Origin: CAVVKW01 sp963761705
GTDB taxonomy: Bacteria > Verrucomicrobiota > Verrucomicrobiia > Chthoniobacterales > JAATET01
Assembly (NCBI GenBank): GCA_963761705.1
Contig: CAVXHK010000001.1
Span: 62,001 to 126,000, forward strand
Direction: 5' to 3'
DNA: 64,000 bases
Below the pieces are notes generated by a model that was given only the letters and a program-made list of their open reading frames with translations, ran no database searches and was not told where the DNA came from. Below, in pieces: positions 51,286 through 59,226 of the stretch. Position 1 is the stretch's first letter, and every line of letters starts with the position of its first letter. The position numbers were made by a program, and so were the translations under genes.

Positions 51286-52041
51286 GTGTCGACGCGACAC
51301 CTCGCAACCCGGCGCGATTCGGCGCTCGGCCCCAGGCCGAGCGCCGTCCGCGCCTTTTTAGGCGAGTTGTTCAGCCGATCCAGCTCGGAGGTTGGCGAAG
51401 GACTTCTCGAGCGATCGTTTGCGCATCATTTCGGCGTTCCCGGTGGCCAGCGCCGAGCGGCGCTTTCGCTCGACGCCTCAGCGGCACTCGGCCTTCCCGC
51501 CAACGACGCCGTCCGACTCGCCGCCGCCGTCGAGCTTCTCCACAACGCGTCGCTCGTGCAGGACGATCTCCAGGATCGGTCAAACTTCCGCCGAGGCCAG
51601 GCCACCGTCTGGGCTGAATTTGGCGAGGCCGCCGCACTCGGGCTGGAAAATTGTCTCATCTCCACGGCGTTCGTCGCGGTTGTCCAAACGGGTCGCCCCG
51701 GAGCGATCCCAGATCTGGTGGCGGCACTCGACGCGGCGATCACCCAATCGACCCGCGGGCAGATCGCCGATCTTTCCAAGTCTCCCGACGTCCCGTCCGT
51801 TGCGGAAGTCCTAACCTCTGCCGGACAAAAATCCGGTCCGCTCTTCGCCCTCGCGCTCATCCTTCCACTCCTCGCCGCCGATGTGTCCGCCAGCGAGGCG
51901 TTCGACCAGGCCTCTGCGCTCGCGCGCGTTCACCTCACGTCGGCCCGCGGCACGGCCGCCCGCCTGCCGGGCGGCTCGGGTGCCGGACTCGCCGACCTGG
52001 CCGACGAGCTCCTGGCACGCCTCGAACACTGGCATGGCTGA
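51286..52041 (+). CDS. crtE: Short polyprenyl (GGPP-type) diphosphate synthase-like protein
   Basis: 251 residues from GTG 51286. First aspartate-rich motif DDLQD at 93-97 in HNASLVQDDLQDRSNFRRGQ, with LGLPANDAVRLAAAVELLHN before it and KSGPLFALALILPLLAADVS later. The second DDxxD motif and the segment around it, which bind the allylic diphosphate, are absent; the chain goes from LARVHLTSARGTA to its end. The family is normally about 300 residues. By position it should supply GGPP for carotenoids, but it may be inactive or depend on a partner. Overlaps crtI by eight bases. Confidence 0.75.
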   Translation: MSTRHLATRRDSALGPRPSAVRAFLGELFSRSSSEVGEGLLERSFAHHFGVPGGQRRAALSLDASAALGLPANDAVRLAAAVELLHNASLVQDDLQDRSNFRRGQATVWAEFGEAAALGLENCLISTAFVAVVQTGRPGAIPDLVAALDAAITQSTRGQIADLSKSPDVPSVAEVLTSAGQKSGPLFALALILPLLAADVSASEAFDQASALARVHLTSARGTAARLPGGSGAGLADLADELLARLEHWHG

Positions 52042-53509
52042 AGCCATCGTTCTCGGTGCCGGGTTTGGCGGCATCGCAGCCGCACTTCGGCTCCGCGCCC
52101 GCGGCCACCAGGTCACCCTGGTTGAGCGCTGCGACCACGTCGGGGGTCGAGCCCGCGTCTTCGAGCGCGACGGTTTCCGCCACGACGCCGGGCCGACCGT
52201 CATCACCGCCCCCTTCCTCTTCGACGAACTCTTCGCGCTCTTCGGCAAATCTCGCGCCGACGCGATCGAATTTCTCCCGCTCAACGTCTGGTACCGGTTT
52301 CACTTCGCCGACGGTGAGCACTTCGACTACGGCGGAACGACCGCGGACACTCTGGCCGAGATCGCCCGCCTCGCTCCCGGCGACGAGGCGGGCTACGAGC
52401 GTTTGCTCGAGCACTCGCGCCGCATCTTCGACGTTGGCTTCACCGCGCTCGCCGACCAGCCGTTTCACTCCGTCGGGGCGCTCGCTCGGCAGATTCCCAA
52501 CCTCTTAAAGCTGCGCTGCGATCGCACGGTGTGGCGATTCGTTTGCCACCATCTTCGGAGCGATTACCTCCGGCGGGCCTTTTCGATCCAGCCGCTGCTC
52601 GTCGGCGGCAACCCCTTCGAGACGACCTGCATCTACAGCCTCATCCACTTCCTGGAGCGCCGCTGGGGCGTGCACTTCCCGCGCGGCGGCACCGGTGCCC
52701 TTACCGCCGCGCTCCACCAGCTCATGCTCGACGTCGGCGTGACGATCCGCACAAACACGACCGTCCGGCGCATCCTCACCCGCGACCGCGTGGCCACCGG
52801 GATCGAACTCACCGGCGGCGACACCCTCCCCGCCGACCTCGTCGTCTCAAACGCCGACCCGCTCCACCTCTACCGCGAGATGATCCCGTCGCCACGCCAG
52901 TCCCCGTTTTTCCGGCTGAAACAAAGCCGCATGAAGTCGTCGATGGGCCTTTTCGTCCTCTTCTTCGGAACGGACGGCACCTATCCCGACGTCGCCCACC
53001 ACACGATCTGGCTCACCGAACGTTACCGCGAACTCATCCACGAGATCTTCCACGGCGACACGCTGCCGCCCGATTTCTCGCTTTACCTCCACCGCCCCAC
53101 CGCCACCGATGACAGCTTCGCGCCACCGGGCTGCGATTCGTTCTACGTGCTCGCGCCCGTGCCGAATCTCCGCGCCGACATCGACTGGGCGATCGCTGGT
53201 CCGGCGCTCCGCGATCGTATCGTCGCCGCCCTGGACGCCACCATCCTGCCCGGACTTCCGGCCCGCATCCGGTCCGACTTCTTCATGACCCCCAACGACT
53301 TCGCCAGTGACTACCTGAGCGTCGACGGGGCCGGATTTTCCATCGCGCCGACGTTCTCGCAATCCGCGTGGTTCCGCTTCCACAACCGCTCGGAACATTC
53401 GAAAAACCTCTACCTCGTTGGAGCTGGCACCCACCCCGGAGCCGGGGTGCCGGGCGTCCTTTGCTCGGCCCAAGTCCTGGAACGCGTCCTCGACCATGAC
53501 GGATTCTGA
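52034..53509 (+). CDS. crtI: Phytoene desaturase
   Basis: 491 residues from ATG 52034. FAD-dependent desaturase turning phytoene into lycopene. N-terminal dinucleotide site VLGAGFGGIAAALRLRARGH with ERCDHVGGRARVFERDGFRH, then FDAGPTVI-type HDAGPTVITAPFLFDELFAL, FSIQPLLVGGNPFETTCIYS, YPRGGT-like HFPRGGTGALTAALHQLML, and the C-terminal FAD segment NLYLVGAGTHPGAGVPGVLC. Overlaps crtE by 8 and crtB by 14 bases. Confidence 0.94.
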   Translation: MAEAIVLGAGFGGIAAALRLRARGHQVTLVERCDHVGGRARVFERDGFRHDAGPTVITAPFLFDELFALFGKSRADAIEFLPLNVWYRFHFADGEHFDYGGTTADTLAEIARLAPGDEAGYERLLEHSRRIFDVGFTALADQPFHSVGALARQIPNLLKLRCDRTVWRFVCHHLRSDYLRRAFSIQPLLVGGNPFETTCIYSLIHFLERRWGVHFPRGGTGALTAALHQLMLDVGVTIRTNTTVRRILTRDRVATGIELTGGDTLPADLVVSNADPLHLYREMIPSPRQSPFFRLKQSRMKSSMGLFVLFFGTDGTYPDVAHHTIWLTERYRELIHEIFHGDTLPPDFSLYLHRPTATDDSFAPPGCDSFYVLAPVPNLRADIDWAIAGPALRDRIVAALDATILPGLPARIRSDFFMTPNDFASDYLSVDGAGFSIAPTFSQSAWFRFHNRSEHSKNLYLVGAGTHPGAGVPGVLCSAQVLERVLDHDGF

Positions 53510-54410
53510 CGCCGAAGCCCGCGCGATCTTTCAGCAAAAGAGCCGTTCCTTCTCGCTGGCGGCCCGGCTCTTCGCACCCGCCAACCGGGACGCCGTCGCG
53601 CGGCTCTACCGCTTCTGCCGCCACGTCGACGACCTTGCCGACGACACGCTCGCTGGAGACTCGCCGCGCCTCGCCCGCGTTCGCGCGAGCCTCGGCGATC
53701 CGACCGCCGTCCCCGCCGATCCCATCACCGCGGACTTCCTCGCGCTCGCCGCCGAGCGCAACCTGCCGCTTGATCCAGCCGTCGCGCTGGTCGACGCGAT
53801 GGCAGCCGACTGCGGACCACGCCAGCTCGCCACGCCGGACGATCTCGTCCGCTTCGCCCACGGCGTGGCCGGCACCGTCGGCCACCTCCTTCAACCCCTC
53901 ATCGGAGCGACCGACCCCCGCGCCGCCCCGTTCGCCATCGACCTCGGCATCGCGCTCCAACTCACGAACGTCGTCCGCGACGTCGCCGAGGACGCCGCCC
54001 GCCAGCGCTACTACCTCCCAGCCGAATGGGTTACCCCGACGACCATCGACGCCGCTCTCGCCCGGGTCGGCAATGTCTCCGCCATCGAGAAGACCGACCG
54101 AGCCGTGCGGCGAGTCCTCGATCTCGCCGACGCCTACTACCGCAGCGCCCGGATCGGACATTGGTTCATCCCTCCTCGGAACCGCCGGGTGATCTTCCTC
54201 GCCGCCGGTCTCTACGAAGCCATCGGCGACCGCGTCTGGAAGCAACGTCCCGCCGCGTGGCGAAGCCGCGTCTCACTCAACCGCGCCCATCTCACCGCCA
54301 CCGCCGCGATCACCGCCGCGCGATACCTCCGAGCCAAACGGTCGGTTTGGGCCGCACCGTCACCCCCTTTCCACGACACCTCACTCCACCGCCCGCTGGA
54401 TTCACCGTGA
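53496..54410 (+). CDS. crtB: Phytoene synthase
   Basis: 304 residues from ATG 53496. Condenses two GGPP to phytoene. FQQKSRSFSLAARLFAPANR, first Asp motif RFCRHVDDLADD, MAADCGPRQLATPDDLVRF (Tyr in the usual D..R..Y is not obvious), FAHGVAGTVGHLLQPLIG, and second Asp motif ALQLTNVVRDVAEDAARQRYYLP. The standard HPxD variants are conserved. Starts within crtI and shares GTGA with the next gene. Confidence 0.93.
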   Translation: MTDSDAEARAIFQQKSRSFSLAARLFAPANRDAVARLYRFCRHVDDLADDTLAGDSPRLARVRASLGDPTAVPADPITADFLALAAERNLPLDPAVALVDAMAADCGPRQLATPDDLVRFAHGVAGTVGHLLQPLIGATDPRAAPFAIDLGIALQLTNVVRDVAEDAARQRYYLPAEWVTPTTIDAALARVGNVSAIEKTDRAVRRVLDLADAYYRSARIGHWFIPPRNRRVIFLAAGLYEAIGDRVWKQRPAAWRSRVSLNRAHLTATAAITAARYLRAKRSVWAAPSPPFHDTSLHRPLDSP

Positions 54411-55126
54411 CCTACCTCACGTTCCTCCTCGTTTTCATCGTCCCGCCAACGCTGGCGTTGGCGGCGATCTCTTTCTTTCTGAAGCCAAACGGACTCGACC
54501 TCCGCCGCCACTGGCTGGGCACCGGGATCCTCGCCGTGATCGCGCTCGTCTGGACGACCCCGTGGGACAACTACCTCGTCGCCCAGGGCATCTGGACCTA
54601 CGGTCCGGACCGCGTCCTCGGCACCCTCGGCACCGTCCCTTTCGAAGAATACGCGTTCATGGTCCTCGAAACTGCCCTCAACGCCAGCCTGCTCGCCCTC
54701 GTCATCCGGCCCGGGATCGTGGACCTGAAAAGCCGGCAAACCGTCCGGCGTGTCACCGCCCTTGGCGTTGGGCTGGCGATCTTCGGCGGCGGCCTCTTCG
54801 CCGTCCTCGGCTCAGATTCTTTCACCTACCTCGGCCTGATCCTCGTTTGGTTTCTCCCCCCGGTCCTCCTTCAGTGGCTCTTCGACCCCGGCACCCTCCT
54901 TCGGAACGCTCTCCCGATCCTTCTGGGCACGCTTCTCCCCGCCACCTACCTCACCCTCGCCGACAGCTTCGCCCTCCACGACGGCATCTGGAGCATTCCA
55001 GCTGGGACCATCACCGGCTGGACCCTCGGGAACGTGCCCATCGAAGAGTTCACCTTCTTCGCCATCACCAGTCTACTCGTCGCCCAAGGCTTGGTTCTTT
55101 GGCACTCGCTGCCCACCCGATCATGA
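54407..55126 (+). CDS. Fused CrtYcd-type lycopene beta-cyclase
   Basis: 239 residues from GTG 54407, about seven membrane helices. Two homologous halves are visible: the CrtYc-like half with TTPWDNYLVAQGIWTYGPDR and GTVPFEEYAFMVLET, and the CrtYd-like half with ADSFALHDGIWSIPAGTITG and GNVPIEEFTFFAITS. The paired PxEE motifs are diagnostic. Fused forms occur in archaea, Bacteroidetes and fungi, whereas actinobacteria keep separate subunits. Product: beta-carotene. Overlaps crtB and blh by four bases each. Confidence 0.93.
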   Translation: MTYLTFLLVFIVPPTLALAAISFFLKPNGLDLRRHWLGTGILAVIALVWTTPWDNYLVAQGIWTYGPDRVLGTLGTVPFEEYAFMVLETALNASLLALVIRPGIVDLKSRQTVRRVTALGVGLAIFGGGLFAVLGSDSFTYLGLILVWFLPPVLLQWLFDPGTLLRNALPILLGTLLPATYLTLADSFALHDGIWSIPAGTITGWTLGNVPIEEFTFFAITSLLVAQGLVLWHSLPTRS

Positions 55127-56181
55127 ATTTCGCGTGGTCTCCACTCGTCCCGCCCGCCGAACACTCGTCCTCACCATCGCTCCAACGGACCGCGGACGCC
55201 GCCGCCTTTCTCCTCTTCGCAGCCGGAATCCTACAGACTCTTTTCGGCCTCGTGGACGGGTGGGCGGCCTTTGTTCCGCTTGCCGCAAGCCTCCTCCTCT
55301 TCGGTCTCCCCCACGGAGCTATCGACCACCTCGTCGTCCTTGGCCTGACCGGGCGCCGCCTTCGCCCCGCTCCTCTGGCGGCCATCGTGACCGCCTACCT
55401 CGCGCTCGCGCTAGCGGTCATCTGTCTTTGGAAAGTCGCGCCCGTCTTCGCGCTCGTTGCGTTTCTCGGCGTTACGGCTTTTCACTGGGGACGAGCCGAC
55501 GTGCAGTTCAACCGTTGCCTTCATCCCCGCGGGTTGCCCCCGGCGACGGGAATGATCGATACGGCCCTCCGGGGCGCGGTGCCGATGATCGTCCCTTTCC
55601 TCGCATTTCCCGCCGCAACCGAGGCTTTCGCCGCCGCGAGTCAGCGCCTCTTCACCGAGGATCGCCCCATCGACTTCGCCCATCTCCAACTCACGCTCGG
55701 ACTCACCCTTGCCACCCTCTGGACCGCCCACGTTCTGGTTCACCGCCGCGCTTTTTTCCAACGCTCCGCGACCGCCGACCGCCGGTGGCTCATTGAGAGC
55801 GCTGCGCTCACGGGATTCTTTGCGCTCGTCCCACCCGTCGCTGCGATTGGTTGGTATTTCTGCTGGTGGCACGGCCTTCGCCACGTCCTGCGCCTGTGCC
55901 GCTACGAGGCCCCCGGGAGTCCCGCCCCGCCCCAACTGCGCACCCAACTTCGCCGCTTCTTCTTGCAAGCCATCCCCGCAACCGTCGCCGCGATCGCGCT
56001 CCTGGCCACTCTTCTGTCCCTGTTGCCCGTCGGCCGAACTGCCGGTCTCGATTGGATCGCCGTCTACCTCGTTTTCATCTCATCCCTAACCGTCCCCCAC
56101 CTCCTCGTCGTCGAATGGATGGACCGCCGGGAATTTCGACACCTCGCCATCGAGTCGGTTCAAGGATCAGTCAACCCCTGA
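55123..56181 (+). CDS. blh: Beta-carotene 15,15'-dioxygenase, Brp/Blh family
   Basis: 352 residues from ATG 55123; an integral membrane protein. Cleaves beta-carotene into two retinals. The iron-binding histidines are in place: His64 and His69 in LPHGAIDHLVVL, His121 in FLGVTAFHWGRADVQF, His250 and His254 in WWHGLRHVLRL, with the usual spacing. Last gene of the operon; stop at 56181. Its presence beside an opsin is the strongest evidence that retinal is the end product here. Confidence 0.93.
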   Translation: MNFAWSPLVPPAEHSSSPSLQRTADAAAFLLFAAGILQTLFGLVDGWAAFVPLAASLLLFGLPHGAIDHLVVLGLTGRRLRPAPLAAIVTAYLALALAVICLWKVAPVFALVAFLGVTAFHWGRADVQFNRCLHPRGLPPATGMIDTALRGAVPMIVPFLAFPAATEAFAAASQRLFTEDRPIDFAHLQLTLGLTLATLWTAHVLVHRRAFFQRSATADRRWLIESAALTGFFALVPPVAAIGWYFCWWHGLRHVLRLCRYEAPGSPAPPQLRTQLRRFFLQAIPATVAAIALLATLLSLLPVGRTAGLDWIAVYLVFISSLTVPHLLVVEWMDRREFRHLAIESVQGSVNP

Positions 56182-56273
56182 GCCAGCCCAATCTCTCCCG
56201 CAAGGCCACCGCCGCGACTTCCAAATCCCATTGTTAGGCGTCCTCGACGCGGCGACCGCCCCGCTTGCGAATC

Positions 56274-57074
56274 TCATTCACCCTGGCACGCCGGGCACCA
56301 GCACGTCCGCCGCCCCCCGATCACCGCCCGCTCCAGCCCCCCTTTGCAGCGAGGACACGTCCCGCCATCCGTCCACCGGTGCGTGAACAGCCACGACTTC
56401 GGATACCGCCAATCGTCGTCGATCTGCTCGACCGACTTCACGCAAACGTCCCGCGTCGTCTTCCAGAGCGTCGTCACCTCCTGCTCCGACAGCTCGCCCG
56501 ACAAGCGCCGCGGATGCAGCCGCGCCCGCCAGAGGATCTCGTCCGCCATCCAATTCCCCACTCCCGGAAACCGCTCCTGCATGAGCAACAATGGCTTGAG
56601 TGGCGTCCGCTTCCGTCGCTCTAGAAAATCTCCAACCGACTCGCGCGAAAACGCCTCGGAAAAGATCGAGTCCGGCAACCTCGCCCACCACTCCGGCACC
56701 TCCGCCCCTTCCGCGTAGAGCAGCCGCCCGAAAACGCGCTGATCATTGAACACCAACCGCCGCCCCTTTTGCCGCAGCACCAAATAATCGTGCTTCTCCG
56801 GCTCCGCCTCCCCCGCGTCCACCCGCAATCGCCCCCGCATCCCCAGGTGCACCCCCAGCCACCGGTCCCGTTTTTTCCCAAATCGAAACAACATCTGCTT
56901 CCCACTCGCCTCCGAAGTCGCCAGCACCCGCCCGGTCAACCCATCCGTCAGCGCATCGACGTTCGTCCCCCGCAGCACCCGCACCGTCGGCTTCGGCACG
57001 ATCACCTCCAGCACCTTCTCCCCCACCCCGACGTCCCAAAGACGCCGCGCGTGATCCACTTCAGCTAATTCTGG
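56274..57074 (-). CDS. mutM: Fpg/Nei-family DNA glycosylase
   Basis: 266 residues from ATG 57074. Excises oxidised purines. MPELAEVDHARRLWDVGVGE gives the N-terminal Pro-Glu nucleophile pair (Ala replaces the second Pro of MPELPEV). SGKQMLFRFGKKRDRWLGVH holds the Lys of the lesion site; LLLMQERFPGVGNWMADEIL is the helix-two-turn-helix; the zinc finger is CPRCKGGLERAVIGGRRTCW then CPAC. The ARLHPRRLSGELS segment fits. The substitution and WCPAC spacing suggest a diverged subfamily. Confidence 0.88.
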   Translation of the reverse strand, partial: PELAEVDHARRLWDVGVGEKVLEVIVPKPTVRVLRGTNVDALTDGLTGRVLATSEASGKQMLFRFGKKRDRWLGVHLGMRGRLRVDAGEAEPEKHDYLVLRQKGRRLVFNDQRVFGRLLYAEGAEVPEWWARLPDSIFSEAFSRESVGDFLERRKRTPLKPLLLMQERFPGVGNWMADEILWRARLHPRRLSGELSEQEVTTLWKTTRDVCVKSVEQIDDDWRYPKSWLFTHRWTDGGTCPRCKGGLERAVIGGRRTCWCPACQGE

Positions 57075-57146
57075 CATAATCAAAATCCTCGGCAATCCGC
57101 GCCAGCACCAGCCGACCGCATCCCACTCGCGCCCTTAGCGGGTCCC

Positions 57147-58640
57147 TCATTCCAGCGAAATCAAATGCGCTTCCAGCGTCGTCCCCACGATCCGCGCGTA
57201 CTCCGCGATCGCCTTCTGGTGATCCGTGAGCGCCCGCATCTCCCCCACCTCCGCCGTCGCGAGGTCCGCCTGGAATTGCAGCACTTCAAACGTCGTCGCC
57301 GTCCCCGACGCCAACCTGGCCTGCCCGGCTTCCAACGTCCGCTCCGCAAAGATCCGCGCCGCCCTCGTCGTGTCGATCCGCTTGCGCGTCGTCTCGATTT
57401 GACCCGCCGCGTTGTCCGCCTCCACGAAGATCGATTGCTCCAACTGCTTCAAGCTGACCAACGCCCTCGCCACCTCCAGCTTCGACACCTGCACTTGCCC
57501 CCGGGCCTCCCGGTTCGGGATCGGCAGCGAGAAATTCACCCCCACACTCCCCCGTAAATCACTCGGCACCGTCAACTGCGACACGCTCTCTCCGATCTCC
57601 GTCTCGATCCCGTTCAGACCCAGACTCCCCACCAGATCCAACCTCGGCAGCGCCTGGTTTCGATTGAAAACCACGTTGATGCTCCGCTTCTGCAAGTCCA
57701 GCAGCGCCTGTCGATAGTCGGGCCGGATCTCGAACGCCCGCTCCAGCCCGATCTCCAGATTCACCCGCACCTCCCGCTCGAACGGCGGCGGCGCGATCCG
57801 CACCGGCACGTCCAACACGTCCGCCACCTCGTCGGTCACCAGTTGCTTGAGAAAATTCTGATTGTCCGCCACCGACCGTTCCGCCACGAGCACGAGTTCC
57901 TCCCGCCGCGCGACGTCCGACTGCGCTTGCACCACGTCCAGCGGCGACATCACCCCGATCTCCGCCCGCTTCTCGTTGTCCCCCAGCAACCTCGCCGCCA
58001 GATCCCGCGACCGGATCTGCACCGCCAGATTCTGAATCGCAAAGAACAGGTCGTTGTAAACCAGCGCGGTATCCGTCACCACGTCGATCAATCGCTGCCG
58101 CAGCTCCCAGGCCGAAATCGCCTGATCCGCCCGCGCGATCCGGATCTGCGCCAGATTCACGTCCGTCCCAAACCCCCGCAACAATGGCTGCGTGATCGAC
58201 CCCCCGACGAACGTCTGGTAGCGCTGATCGATCGCGCTCCTCGTATCGGTATCGCGATTGACGTTTGCCCCCACGTCATACCTCGTCCCGAGCGGAGTCA
58301 CCCCGTTGATCGAAGCCCGCGCCTCGGTCCCACTCTCCCGCGCGAACCGCGCCGCGCCACTCCGCCCCGGAGCCGCCGAATCGAACGTCGGGTCCAGCGA
58401 AGTGAGATCCCGCCGATTCTCCTCGTAGGAATACCCCAGCTCCAGCGTCGGATCGAAGACCCCCTCCTCGCTCAACGTCCGCGCCTTCGCGATTTTTGGA
58501 TTGTACGCCTCGATCTGAATCTGAAAATTTTTCCCCAGCGCCATTTGAATCGCCTTCGAATAGGTCAAATCCAGGTCCTCGACCTTCGCGAAGACGTTCC
58601 CTCCGAGCGCCAGAAGCGCCGCCGCGATCACCCACCTCAT
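57147..58640 (-). CDS. TolC-family outer membrane channel protein
   Basis: About 497 residues from ATG 58640. Signal peptide VIAAALLALGGNVFA, two outer membrane efflux repeats with long heptad helices (IDVVTDTALVYNDLFFAIQN, GVMSPLDVVQAQSDVARREE, FEVLQFQADLATAEVGEMRA). Export duct for a tripartite pump or type I system, though no inner-membrane partner is adjacent. Its ATG overlaps the stop of the YnbE-YdbL fusion (TGATG), so the two are coupled. Confidence 0.88.
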   Translation of the reverse strand: MRWVIAAALLALGGNVFAKVEDLDLTYSKAIQMALGKNFQIQIEAYNPKIAKARTLSEEGVFDPTLELGYSYEENRRDLTSLDPTFDSAAPGRSGAARFARESGTEARASINGVTPLGTRYDVGANVNRDTDTRSAIDQRYQTFVGGSITQPLLRGFGTDVNLAQIRIARADQAISAWELRQRLIDVVTDTALVYNDLFFAIQNLAVQIRSRDLAARLLGDNEKRAEIGVMSPLDVVQAQSDVARREELVLVAERSVADNQNFLKQLVTDEVADVLDVPVRIAPPPFEREVRVNLEIGLERAFEIRPDYRQALLDLQKRSINVVFNRNQALPRLDLVGSLGLNGIETEIGESVSQLTVPSDLRGSVGVNFSLPIPNREARGQVQVSKLEVARALVSLKQLEQSIFVEADNAAGQIETTRKRIDTTRAARIFAERTLEAGQARLASGTATTFEVLQFQADLATAEVGEMRALTDHQKAIAEYARIVGTTLEAHLISLE

Positions 58641-59155
58641 CAGGCTTCCTTCTGCTTCCAAGCGGGCTTCCCGGAGTCGCTCTTTACCTGAATGTATTCC
58701 CCCGAAAACGACCGGTTCCGCCACAACTCCGCCTGCCGCGCCTGCACCTCCGTCAACGACCGTTTCTCGCTCTCCGCCGCCGCCTTCATCAGCGTCATCC
58801 GGTCCGCGTTCTCCGCCCGCACCGTGTCGCGCACGAAGTCCCCGTAGTCCCCCTGAGTCTCCTCGAGGATCGCCAGCAACCCATCCATCCCCTCGCCGAC
58901 GAGACGGCTATTTTTAAAGACCTGCACGTCCGCCGCCCGATCCTCCCGCCGCGTTGCCAGGTCGCGACTCGGCACGGGCGTCGGCGTCGCCACCGGCGAA
59001 GGCTTCGACCCCTCCTCATATTGATACACGTCGAGCCGCATATTGATGTCCACCTTGATCGGCTCCCGCGTCCCCAGATCGATCTGCGGCAACGAGCAGC
59101 CCGCAAGGCCTGTCGCCACGACGAAACCCAACGTTAAGCGACCGCAATCCTGCAT
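58640..59155 (-). CDS. YnbE-YdbL fusion lipoprotein
   Basis: 171 residues from ATG 59155. Lipoprotein signal LTLGFVVATGLAGC, then LPQIDLGTREPIKVDINMRL and DVYQYEEG, matching the small E. coli lipoprotein YnbE (EPITINMNVKIEHEI). After a proline-rich linker, a DUF1318/YdbL domain: NSRLVGEGMDGLLAILEE, KRSLTEVQARQAELW, SGEYIQVKSDSGKPAWKQK. In E. coli these are separate genes of ydbH-ynbE-ydbL, with YnbE and AsmA-like YdbH forming an envelope-spanning bridge. Here they are one chain; no ydbH is visible. Sits between mutS and the TolC gene. Confidence 0.8.
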   Translation of the reverse strand: MQDCGRLTLGFVVATGLAGCSLPQIDLGTREPIKVDINMRLDVYQYEEGSKPSPVATPTPVPSRDLATRREDRAADVQVFKNSRLVGEGMDGLLAILEETQGDYGDFVRDTVRAENADRMTLMKAAAESEKRSLTEVQARQAELWRNRSFSGEYIQVKSDSGKPAWKQKEA

Positions 59156-59226
59156 CGCTCGAAAATCGCCTGCCCAGCCCCGGGAAGTCCACCCCTTTTG
59201 AGGCTTCGGCGCCTCTTCGCGGCCAA

